Assembly: GCA_903847285.1 (NCBI GenBank)
Contig: CAINDH010000261.1
Span: forward strand, 1-42,406
Length of the DNA stretch: 42,406 nucleotides
Source: an uncultured Verrucomicrobia subdivision 3 bacterium
Lineage (GTDB): Bacteria > Verrucomicrobiota > Verrucomicrobiae > Limisphaerales > UBA11358
Reading direction: 5' to 3'
Each line of letters starts with the position of its first letter. Position 1 is the first letter of the stretch. Shown here piece by piece: positions 1-7,617 of the stretch. The position numbers were made by a program, and so were the translations under genes. The notes beneath the pieces are model-generated. The model was not told the DNA's origin. It saw nothing but the letters and a program-made list of their open reading frames with translations, and made no database searches.

Positions 1-2
1 AC

Positions 3-1241
3 ACCTACTGGGCCACCGTGGATTATTATCACCTGCCCGGGACAACTTCCGAGACGAATTGGAACGCATTGCCAAACACGACCGATCAAGACTGGGTTGG
101 CGGCGCGCAAGTGGCGAATACTTATGGTGTGGCAGGAATGTCCTTGCACCCCATCGGCACGAACGGCGTTTACTCCACCCTGAACGCCAAAAAATCTTGG
201 TTCATGCTGGACAATGAAATCATTTGCCTCGGGGCAGGAATTAATTGCAACGACCCCAACGCGGTGGACACCACCGTGGAAAACCGCCGCCTGCTCGGTG
301 CGTCGCCTACGAATAATTTCTGGGTCAACGGCGTGCAAATCGCCCCGAACATCGGCTGGAGCTCAAATCTCACCAGCGCCACTTGGTGCGCACTTGATGG
401 TGTCGGCGGATATTATTTTCCCGGTGGCGCGAATAATCTGCTCGCCACCTTCACGTCTAATTCCGCTAAATGGACTGACATCCGCCCCACTGCCTCCGAC
501 GCGGCCACCTACACAGATAATTATTTGAAACTGTATTTCAAGCACGGCGTGCGACCTGCCAATGCGACCTATGCCTACGTTCTCCTCCCCAACATGAGCG
601 CCGCCAGCGTCAGCAACTACGCTGCCGCACCAGATATGATCGTGCTGACCAACACCTCGACCGTGCAAGCGGTGAGCAAGCCGTCGCTCGGTGTCGTCGC
701 CGCAAACTTTTGGACGACGGGAACAAATGCGGTGGGCTTGATTTCGGTAAACAACAAGGCCTCCGTCATCATACTCCAAAATTCTAACGTGCTGTCTGTG
801 GGAATCTCTGACCCCACACATAACAATGGCGGAACTATAACGCTGACCTTGAATCAATCTGCCGCGAGTGTAGTTTCGACTGACCCGGAAGTGAGCGTCG
901 TTCAACTGTCGCCAAAAATTATTTTGTCGGTGTATTTCGGCGGCACGCTGGGCCGGGCGATTCAAGCTTCGTTCGTCACGAACTTGGTTGCGGTTAGTAA
1001 CAATGTTCCGCCAGTTGTCACGTCCTTTGGAATGATCGGCACGCCGAGACAATTCCGCATCCAGTTCACGGGAAATTCCAATTTCACCCAGACCGTGCTA
1101 ACCGCGACCAATCTCGCCGCGCCGCTTGCCAATTGGACGGTGCTGGGTATTGCCACGCAAATCACGAACAGCGTGTTTGAGTTTGTTGACTCAACCGCGA
1201 CAAACAACACACAACGGTTTTACCAACTTCGCTCGCCTTGA
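3..1241 (+). CDS. Polysaccharide lyase family 8 (hyaluronate/chondroitin/xanthan lyase-like), C-terminal part
   Basis: The gene is cut by the left window edge; the frame is open from base 3 (TYWATVDYYHLPGTT...) and the GTG at 18 is an internal Val, not a start. Seen: the YYHLPGTT motif, then KSWFMLDNEIICLGAGI, TTVENRR and GGYYFPGG, typical of the central beta-sandwich and C-terminal domains of PL8 lyases, which cleave uronic-acid-containing polysaccharides by beta-elimination. The alpha/alpha-toroid domain, which carries most catalytic residues in this family, lies outside the window, so activity cannot be judged. The last ~70 residues form an extra domain ending in FYQLRSP, the tail shared with other exported proteins here. 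The stop overlaps the TTG start of the GH8 gene by four bases, so the two are probably translationally coupled. The exact substrate is unknown; a sulfatase downstream favours a sulfated polymer. Confidence 0.85.
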   Translation, partial: TYWATVDYYHLPGTTSETNWNALPNTTDQDWVGGAQVANTYGVAGMSLHPIGTNGVYSTLNAKKSWFMLDNEIICLGAGINCNDPNAVDTTVENRRLLGASPTNNFWVNGVQIAPNIGWSSNLTSATWCALDGVGGYYFPGGANNLLATFTSNSAKWTDIRPTASDAATYTDNYLKLYFKHGVRPANATYAYVLLPNMSAASVSNYAAAPDMIVLTNTSTVQAVSKPSLGVVAANFWTTGTNAVGLISVNNKASVIILQNSNVLSVGISDPTHNNGGTITLTLNQSAASVVSTDPEVSVVQLSPKIILSVYFGGTLGRAIQASFVTNLVAVSNNVPPVVTSFGMIGTPRQFRIQFTGNSNFTQTVLTATNLAAPLANWTVLGIATQITNSVFEFVDSTATNNTQRFYQLRSP

Positions 1242-2461
1242 AAACGACTCGATTGTCATTTTTCAAAACGCTGTGTTTTTTCATCTTAATAGGTGAAGCT
1301 GGGGCGCAGGGTGTCTCTACCGAAGTTGCTAAACCTTTTCCCCAATCCGCTTTAGGAAAGCAGATGGGACTTCGTCCAAACGGATTATCTCAACCGCAAA
1401 TCAACTCCGCCGTCAGCAACCATTATTTTTATTGGAAAGAAAAATATCTGCTTCCGTCGGCCAAAGTCCCCGGCGATTACAAAGTGGACTTCGACGGCAA
1501 AGGCACGACCGTATCCGAGGCGATGGGTTATGGGATGTTGCTCACAGTTTACATGGCCGGTGCTGATACCAATGCCAGAGGGTGTTTCGATGGCCTGAAC
1601 CGTTTTCGCAAGCGCTATCCGTCAAGCATCAATCCCGCGTTGATGTGCTGGCAAATTCCTGCGAATGAAAAGGCCGTTCGCGATGATTGCGCCACCGACG
1701 GCGATCTCGATATGGCTTTCGCATTGCTGCTCGCGCACAAGCAGTGGGGCGATGAAACCTATTTCGTCGAGGCCACGAATTTGATTCACAACCTCCGCCA
1801 AAGTTTGGTGCGTGCGGACTTCTCATTGCGTCTCGGCGATTGGAACTCGGCGGAAGGCCAATCGCGTCCGTCAGATTTCATGCCCACGCATTTCCGCGCC
1901 TTTCACGCCGTGACGGGCGATGGTGTGTGGACGAACGTCGCGGCAAAGTGCTACGCCATTCTGGACGAGTTGCAAACCAACTTCGCGGCAGCTACGGGAC
2001 TGGTCCCTGATTTCGCCGTCGCCACAAACAGACGATGGCAGCCGGCCAAACCAAGGTTTCTGGAAGGCGAACACGACGGGGAGTTTGGCTACAACGCCTG
2101 CCGCGTGCCGTGGCGTATCGGTTGGGCCGCTGTCGGCAATCATGACGAACGCGCGCGCAAACTTTTGGAGCGACTCATGATCTGGACGGCGAAGCAAGTT
2201 GGCAGTCCTGAGAAATTAAAGGCTGGCTATCGTTTGGACGGGAATAGTCCACGCAGCGCTGACTTTGACACGGCTTGTTTTGTTTCGCCCACTGGCTTGG
2301 CAGCAATGGCCTGTAGTAATCAGGTGTGGCTGAATCAGACATTCAGCTACGCAATGAATCGCAAGGAAGGTTACTACGAGGACAGCGTCAATTTGCTGTG
2401 CCTGCTGGCCATGACCGGCAACGCTTGGCTGCCTGATTATTCGCGGAAGGCTTCACCTTAG
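1238..2461 (+). CDS. Glycoside hydrolase family 8 (endoglucanase/chitosanase/xylanase type)
   Basis: A 407-residue exported glycanase. The start is TTG at 1238, inside a TTGA overlap with the lyase stop; only this start gives the hydrophobic signal peptide (MKTTRLSFFKTLCFFILIGEAGAQ). GH8 hallmarks are visible: VSEAMGYGML with Glu94 as the probable proton donor, and ATDGDLDMA (Asp154, Asp156, Asp158), matching the conserved A-[ST]-D-G-D-x-D-[IM]-A block. NYACRVPWRIGW-like residues near 290 (seen as YNACRVPWRIGWA) are also a family feature. Length fits a single-domain GH8 enzyme; there is no added carbohydrate-binding module and no FYR tail, unlike its neighbours. GH8 enzymes invert at beta-1,4 bonds in glucan, chitosan or xylan; which one is used here cannot be told from sequence alone. 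A 54-base gap with no obvious terminator follows. Confidence 0.88.
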   Translation: MKTTRLSFFKTLCFFILIGEAGAQGVSTEVAKPFPQSALGKQMGLRPNGLSQPQINSAVSNHYFYWKEKYLLPSAKVPGDYKVDFDGKGTTVSEAMGYGMLLTVYMAGADTNARGCFDGLNRFRKRYPSSINPALMCWQIPANEKAVRDDCATDGDLDMAFALLLAHKQWGDETYFVEATNLIHNLRQSLVRADFSLRLGDWNSAEGQSRPSDFMPTHFRAFHAVTGDGVWTNVAAKCYAILDELQTNFAAATGLVPDFAVATNRRWQPAKPRFLEGEHDGEFGYNACRVPWRIGWAAVGNHDERARKLLERLMIWTAKQVGSPEKLKAGYRLDGNSPRSADFDTACFVSPTGLAAMACSNQVWLNQTFSYAMNRKEGYYEDSVNLLCLLAMTGNAWLPDYSRKASP

Positions 2462-2515
2462 ATTAAGGTTGCTGGACTTAAGCTGAACCGGACAACTGAA
2501 ACTGTTTTACGTTTT

Positions 2516-4204
2516 ATGCAATGCCAGCCAAATTTTCTGGTCGCGGTTCTCATCACCGGCGGTCTGCTTTGGGGCGCGAGTGCCAGGGCGCATCTTACCG
2601 GCGATCCAACACATGATGGCCAGCCGCCGTATTACGATGCCACCGTTACTCCGCCGACAAACATCGTGCTGAACTCCGGGCACGCGGTGATTGCGATTAC
2701 CAATCGCGGTCTAGCGATTGCGGCGATGTTCCAGCCGTTTGCTCCGAAGGTGAAAACCCGTTGGGACGACGCGTTCTTCTATATCGAGTCGGATAGCCTG
2801 GCCGCACATCCGATGATGGCGGGCATCACGGCGTGGCAGCAGCAGGTGCCGTTGCCGCAAAAATATTTCGGTGATAACGCCTGGCGGTTTCCGTTGAATC
2901 CTATTCCTTCTGAACAGCCGCAGAGTATCAAAAATAATTTTCTGCGCGGGGCTATCGCGATTGCGGTGAATGGGATTCCGATTTTCAATCCGCAAAACAA
3001 TCGCGGGGAAATCTCCGCCGAAATCGGCGAGCTGGATTATTTTGGTGGTCATGCCGGACGCGCGGACGATTATCACTATCACGCCGCGCCGTTGCACTTG
3101 CAGCAATATGTCGGGGTGAACAATCCCATTGCCTTCGCACTCGACGGCTATGCGATTTACGGTCTGACCGAGCCAGATGGTTCCGCGCCGAAAAATCTCG
3201 ACGCGTTTGATGGTCACATAACGCCGCAGCTCGGCTACCACTATCATGCCTCGACCAAATATCCTTACGTCAATGGCGGCTTTCATGGAGCTGTGACCGA
3301 ACGTGATAGCCAAGTGGATCCACAGCCACACGCGCAGCCGGTGCGACCTTCGACCGGGCCGTTGCGCGGAGCGGTCATCACAGATTTTCAAACCGAGGCG
3401 GATGGCAAAAGCTACACGCTCACATACACGCTCAATGGCAAACCGGCGAAATTGCGCTACGGCGCAGAAGTTGGCGCAGTGAAGTTCTACTTTACCGACC
3501 CGTCCGGCCAGACGACGACGAAAACGTATCCGACCAATTTTCGCGGAGGTCGCGAAAATAATCCACCGCCGCGAAATGATTCCGACGGCCAGCGTCCGCT
3601 TCGCGATGGGAATCGCCCGCCGCCAAATGGACAAGGTCAAGCGCAACGTCGTGATCAACCGCCAATGGTGGCTCCGGTGATGATTAACGCCAAGCGCAGC
3701 GGCAATTTTCTGCTGACGAGTTCGGTGGTGACCAACGGTGGAGCGTTGCCGGTCGAATTCACCGGTGATGGCGCCAGCGCTTCGCCACCGCTCGAATGGA
3801 GCGGTGCGCCGGCGGGCACAAAATATTTCGCCGTGATCATGGATCATTTTCCCGGGCCGGGCGACGTGAAGTGGTATTGGACCCTCTACAATATTCCAGC
3901 GGACGTTCACAGCTTGCCGAAAAATGTTCGCGGTGTCGGCACGCTCGGGAACAACAGTGTGAATCGCCAACTGGGCTACGCGCCGCCGCACTCGAAGGGG
4001 CCGGGCGCGAAAACGTATTTCATCACTGTGTATGCATTGTCCGCCCCGGTGGAAGTTTCACTGCCGCCGTCGCAGGTGAACCGCAACGTGTTTCTCAATG
4101 CGATCAAGGGCACCATTCTCGACAGCGCTCAATTAAAAGTGACGTATGACCGAACGGCGTTCATCGAAAAATCAAATGGCACTGCCGGAAACTCCGAAAG
4201 GTAA
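2516..4204 (+). CDS. Secreted YHYH-domain protein fused to a PEBP (YbhB/YbcL-like) domain
   Basis: A 562-residue exported protein with two recognisable modules. Residues 1-26 are a signal peptide (…LLWGASARAH). The YHYH domain (PF14240, function unknown) covers about 60-265, with its namesake motif twice: YHYH at 186-189 and 241-244, separated by the conserved FALDGYAIYG stretch. A Pro/Arg/Asn-rich linker (about 342-383) leads to a phosphatidylethanolamine-binding-protein domain (about 390-548): FTGDGASASPPLEWSG, VIMDHFPGPGDVKWYW, NIPADV, GYAPPHSKGPGAKTYF and ITVYAL. PEBP domains bind anionic or small ligands; the bacterial members are poorly understood. No FYR tail. It lies 9 bases upstream of the multicopper oxidase, suggesting co-expression. 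The clustered His residues suggest metal binding, but that is inference. Confidence 0.85.
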   Translation: MQCQPNFLVAVLITGGLLWGASARAHLTGDPTHDGQPPYYDATVTPPTNIVLNSGHAVIAITNRGLAIAAMFQPFAPKVKTRWDDAFFYIESDSLAAHPMMAGITAWQQQVPLPQKYFGDNAWRFPLNPIPSEQPQSIKNNFLRGAIAIAVNGIPIFNPQNNRGEISAEIGELDYFGGHAGRADDYHYHAAPLHLQQYVGVNNPIAFALDGYAIYGLTEPDGSAPKNLDAFDGHITPQLGYHYHASTKYPYVNGGFHGAVTERDSQVDPQPHAQPVRPSTGPLRGAVITDFQTEADGKSYTLTYTLNGKPAKLRYGAEVGAVKFYFTDPSGQTTTKTYPTNFRGGRENNPPPRNDSDGQRPLRDGNRPPPNGQGQAQRRDQPPMVAPVMINAKRSGNFLLTSSVVTNGGALPVEFTGDGASASPPLEWSGAPAGTKYFAVIMDHFPGPGDVKWYWTLYNIPADVHSLPKNVRGVGTLGNNSVNRQLGYAPPHSKGPGAKTYFITVYALSAPVEVSLPPSQVNRNVFLNAIKGTILDSAQLKVTYDRTAFIEKSNGTAGNSER

Positions 4205-4213
4205 TTACCTAAA

Positions 4214-6073
4214 ATGAAAACCAAATTGTTATTCCTTGTCCTGTTCGGTAGTGTCATCGTCAATGTCGGCGCGATCACTTATTCCAACCTTTGGATTCCG
4301 CCAGCACTTACAGGAACCACGTTCAATCTTAATCTGCACGTGACCAATAAGTATTATTTGCCTGGCTCAAACACCATCACTTATGCCTACAACGATGGGA
4401 ATTTTTGGGGGCCGACCCTGATCATGAACAAAGGAGATGTGGTGCAGATCAATCTCACCAACAATCTACCCGACACCACGACCACGCACTGGCACGGCTT
4501 TCATATTCCCGCCATTATGGATGGCGGACCGCACAATACCATTGCTCCAGGTGCCACTTGGTCACCGAGCTTTTATGTCCTCAATCAGGCGGCCACTTAC
4601 TGGTATCACCCGCACTTGCACATGCTCACCCAGAAACATCTGGGGTATGGCGCCGGCGGTTTTATTATTGTCCGGGACGCTGAGGAAGCCGCTTTGGCTT
4701 TGCCGCGAACCTATGGCGTGGATGAAATTCCGCTGGTTCTGACAAGTCGCCGGTTTTACACGACGCCCGCTTTGTTAAATCAATTCAACGTCACCAATGG
4801 CAACGCCGGTTCGGCTTATGGCGACTACGAACTCGTCAACGGCGTGATGAATTTCGGCACGACGAATGTGCAAGTGATGTTGCCGCAGCAATGCGTCCGG
4901 TTGCGCATTCTCAATGCAGAAATCGAACGCGTCTACAACCTCGGCTTTACGAATAGCGGTGGCAATGTGACTTTTTACCAGATCGCCACGGATGGCGGAT
5001 TGATGAATTCCAACGTCCCGCTGACGCGTCTGGTGATGGCGCCCGGCGAACGCGTGGAATTAGTCCTGAATCTTTCCACGAACCAGATCGGCTCCTCGCT
5101 GGACTTGATGTCGTTCAATTCATCCGCCGCGCTGGGAACCAAACTCGCCTTCGGTTATCCCGGAGGCGAAGCTGGGACGGCTGGTCAGTTCGGCAGTTTG
5201 CTCAACAACAAAGACTTTCAGATCCTCCACATCGTTGTCACCAACGCCACGGCCAATCCCATCTTGACGATTCCAACCACTCTGGCGACCAACATTTATT
5301 GGACCAGCGGCACTGCGACCAGTTCCAACCGCACCGTCCGCTTGGTGGGTGGCGCTCCTCCCGGTTCACCGTTCACTTTCGACAACACTGCCTTCAGCGC
5401 CAGCCTCATAAGTCAGAACATCAAACTCAACGCGGTCGAGAAATGGACCATCACCAACAGTTCTATTTTTAGCCATGCGTTTCACATCCACGATATCCAG
5501 TTCAGTTTGATATCCCGCCTAGGCGGTTCCGGCGTGGTGACCAACATCCAGAGCTACGAGCAAGGTTGGAAAGACACGGTTTACGTTCAACAAAACTCCA
5601 GCGTGACGTTCATCACCAAGTTCGATAATTTCGCCAGCACCTACAATCCGTTCATGTATCACTGCCACATGATCAATCACGAGGACGAAGGCACGATGGC
5701 GCAATTTCTGGTCGTGAACACCAACGTGGAAAATCTCGTCATCGCGAGCTTCACGCGCACGGGCACGAACAATCAAATCGCGCTACGTTTCAACGCAACT
5801 CCCGGAACCACCTACACCATGCAAAACTCGTCGTCGTTAGAAACCCCAGCCTGGAACGACATCGCCTCCGTGACCAGTGACGGCACATCGGTGACCTACA
5901 TCGAAACCAACGCCGTGCGGCTGGCAGCATCGCGTGGTTTCTATCGAGTGGTTATGCCCGTGATTCCCGATCCGGTCATAACGGGCTTTTCGGCAGCAGC
6001 AGCTCTGAAGACCACAAAGGTGACCGTGGATCCGATCTGCACGACCACACCAAAATTAATTTCATCTCCTTGA
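4214..6073 (+). CDS. Secreted multicopper oxidase (CotA/bilirubin-oxidase-like)
   Basis: A 619-residue exported three-cupredoxin oxidase. All copper-site motifs are present: HWHG (92-95), HPH in YWYHPHLH (132-134), HAFHIH (421-426) and HCHMINHEDEGTM (483-495), so types 1, 2 and 3 copper sites look intact. Met495 sits at the axial type-1 position. Such enzymes couple one-electron oxidation of phenols, metals or bilirubin to reduction of O2 to water; the substrate here is not predictable. The signal peptide is residues 1-20 (MKTKLLFLVLFGSVIVNVGA). After the oxidase core an FYR-type tail runs about 510-590 (TPGTTYTMQNSSSLETPAW … FYRVVMP), followed by an unusual extra ~33 residues ending ISSP. 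It sits 9 bases after the YHYH/PEBP gene, and its stop overlaps the sulfatase TTG start by four bases. Confidence 0.93.
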   Translation: MKTKLLFLVLFGSVIVNVGAITYSNLWIPPALTGTTFNLNLHVTNKYYLPGSNTITYAYNDGNFWGPTLIMNKGDVVQINLTNNLPDTTTTHWHGFHIPAIMDGGPHNTIAPGATWSPSFYVLNQAATYWYHPHLHMLTQKHLGYGAGGFIIVRDAEEAALALPRTYGVDEIPLVLTSRRFYTTPALLNQFNVTNGNAGSAYGDYELVNGVMNFGTTNVQVMLPQQCVRLRILNAEIERVYNLGFTNSGGNVTFYQIATDGGLMNSNVPLTRLVMAPGERVELVLNLSTNQIGSSLDLMSFNSSAALGTKLAFGYPGGEAGTAGQFGSLLNNKDFQILHIVVTNATANPILTIPTTLATNIYWTSGTATSSNRTVRLVGGAPPGSPFTFDNTAFSASLISQNIKLNAVEKWTITNSSIFSHAFHIHDIQFSLISRLGGSGVVTNIQSYEQGWKDTVYVQQNSSVTFITKFDNFASTYNPFMYHCHMINHEDEGTMAQFLVVNTNVENLVIASFTRTGTNNQIALRFNATPGTTYTMQNSSSLETPAWNDIASVTSDGTSVTYIETNAVRLAASRGFYRVVMPVIPDPVITGFSAAAALKTTKVTVDPICTTTPKLISSP

Positions 6074-7614
6074 AACATTTTTTTCTGTTTCTGCTCTTAG
6101 CGTTTTGCGCCACGGCGAATGCCGCCAAGCAAAACATTCTACTCATCATCGCCGATGACTACGGGGTGGACAGCAGTTCGCTTTACAACTCGACGAACAA
6201 CGGCGCGTCGCTGCCGCCGACGCCCAACATCAATTCGCTTGCCAGCAACGGCGTGGTGTTCACCCGGTTTTACGCGAATCCGCTGTGCTCGCCCTCGCGC
6301 TCGTGCATCCTCACCGGACAATACGGTTTTCGCACCGGCGTGGGTGACGTTGTCGGCGTGGGCGTGGCACTCACGACCAATGCCTTCACGTTGCCGGAGG
6401 CGTTCACGAACGCAGCGCTCGGTTACAACCTTTCGCAGTTCGGTAAATGGCATCTGGCGAACCCGCTGAATTCACCGCGCACTGTCGGCGGCTGGACAAA
6501 TTTTCTCGGATGCATTCCGGGGCAGGTGGCTGATTATTACAACTGGACCAAGACCACGAACGGCGCTTCCTTCACGACCACCAACTACGCGACGAGCGAT
6601 CTCGTCAACGACGCGACGAACTGGATCTCTGCGCGCGGCACGAATGCGTGGTTCGTCTGGGCCGCATTCAACGCGCCGCACACGCCGAATCATCTACCGC
6701 CCACCAACCTCTGTCCGCACTACGCGTCGCTGCCCACCGCGCAGACCTACATCAACGCTCATCCGCGTCCATATTTCGAGGCGGCAGTCGAGGCGCTCGA
6801 CACAGAGATCGGCCGATTGCTCACCGTCGTGAACCGCACGAATACGCACATCATTTTCATCGGCGACAACGGCACGCTCGGAAGCGTCATTCAACCGCCA
6901 TTCACTAGCACGCGCGGCAAGGAAACGCTTTACGAAGGCGGCACGCACGTCCCGCTCATCATCAGCGGCCCGGCAGTGGTGAATCCCAATCGCACCAACG
7001 CCACGCTTTCCAGCATGGTGGATTTGTTCCCGACGATTTTAGAAATGGCCGGCAGTAGCCCCAGCGCCGCCGTGCCATCGGGCATTCCGATTGACGGTCA
7101 AAGTTTGGTGTCTGTGTTGCTAACCACGAACACTCTGACGCGCTTTGCTTACTCTGAATTGTTCGGCACGAACGTCGTGCCCCAAAGTGCCACTGGCCAG
7201 ACATTGCGTAATGCGCAGTTCAAGCTGATCCGTTTCAGCGACAAGCACGAAGAATTTTACGACCTTCAAAATGATCCCTACGAGGCGGTGAACTTATTGA
7301 CGAATTCGCTCACCGCCACCGCGCAGTCGAATTACTTCGGACTCTCCCTCAAACTTGCGGGTTACCAAACAGCTTTGGCACAACCAGTCATCGTGGGTGC
7401 AGCCAAAACCGACCTCCAATTCACCGCGACCGTGGTGCGGTCTACAAATCTCACCTACACGCTCTGGCGTTCGCCGGTGTTGGATAATTATCTGGCCTGG
7501 TCGCCGCAGACCAATGCCGTCGTGGCGACCAATGGCCTCACCAGCGTGTCGCTCACCGATACAAACGCCGGTGGCGCACTGAATTTTTATCGCGTGGTGG
7601 GAACACCGCCTTGA
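6070..7614 (+). CDS. Secreted formylglycine-dependent sulfatase (type I)
   Basis: A 514-residue exported sulfatase that would hydrolyse sulfate esters, probably on a polysaccharide. The sulfatase signature C-S-P-S-R begins at Cys73 (residues 73-77, followed by SCILTGQ); Cys73 would be converted to formylglycine by a maturase not encoded in this window. Calcium ligands are visible: Asp29-Asp30 in IIADDYG and Asp266-Asn267 in FIGDNG. The start is TTG at 6070 within a TTGA overlap with the oxidase stop; it is needed to give the signal peptide MKHFFLFLLLAFCATANA. The C-terminal ~75 residues (TYTLWRSPVLDNYLAWSP … NFYRVVGTPP) are the FYR-type tail, an addition to the normal sulfatase fold. Linkage to a PL8 lyase supports a sulfated, uronic-acid-rich substrate. 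The next gene starts 3 bases downstream. Confidence 0.93.
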   Translation: MKHFFLFLLLAFCATANAAKQNILLIIADDYGVDSSSLYNSTNNGASLPPTPNINSLASNGVVFTRFYANPLCSPSRSCILTGQYGFRTGVGDVVGVGVALTTNAFTLPEAFTNAALGYNLSQFGKWHLANPLNSPRTVGGWTNFLGCIPGQVADYYNWTKTTNGASFTTTNYATSDLVNDATNWISARGTNAWFVWAAFNAPHTPNHLPPTNLCPHYASLPTAQTYINAHPRPYFEAAVEALDTEIGRLLTVVNRTNTHIIFIGDNGTLGSVIQPPFTSTRGKETLYEGGTHVPLIISGPAVVNPNRTNATLSSMVDLFPTILEMAGSSPSAAVPSGIPIDGQSLVSVLLTTNTLTRFAYSELFGTNVVPQSATGQTLRNAQFKLIRFSDKHEEFYDLQNDPYEAVNLLTNSLTATAQSNYFGLSLKLAGYQTALAQPVIVGAAKTDLQFTATVVRSTNLTYTLWRSPVLDNYLAWSPQTNAVVATNGLTSVSLTDTNAGGALNFYRVVGTPP

Positions 7615-7617
7615 ATC

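Noticed and set aside
363..1052. 229-codon minus-strand frame opposite the lyase
   Set aside because: The plus strand encodes conserved PL8 motifs across the same bases.
2711..3991. 426-codon open frame on the minus strand opposite the YHYH/PEBP gene
   Set aside because: Arg/Ile/Val-rich with no domain; a complete two-domain protein with signal peptide lies on the other strand.
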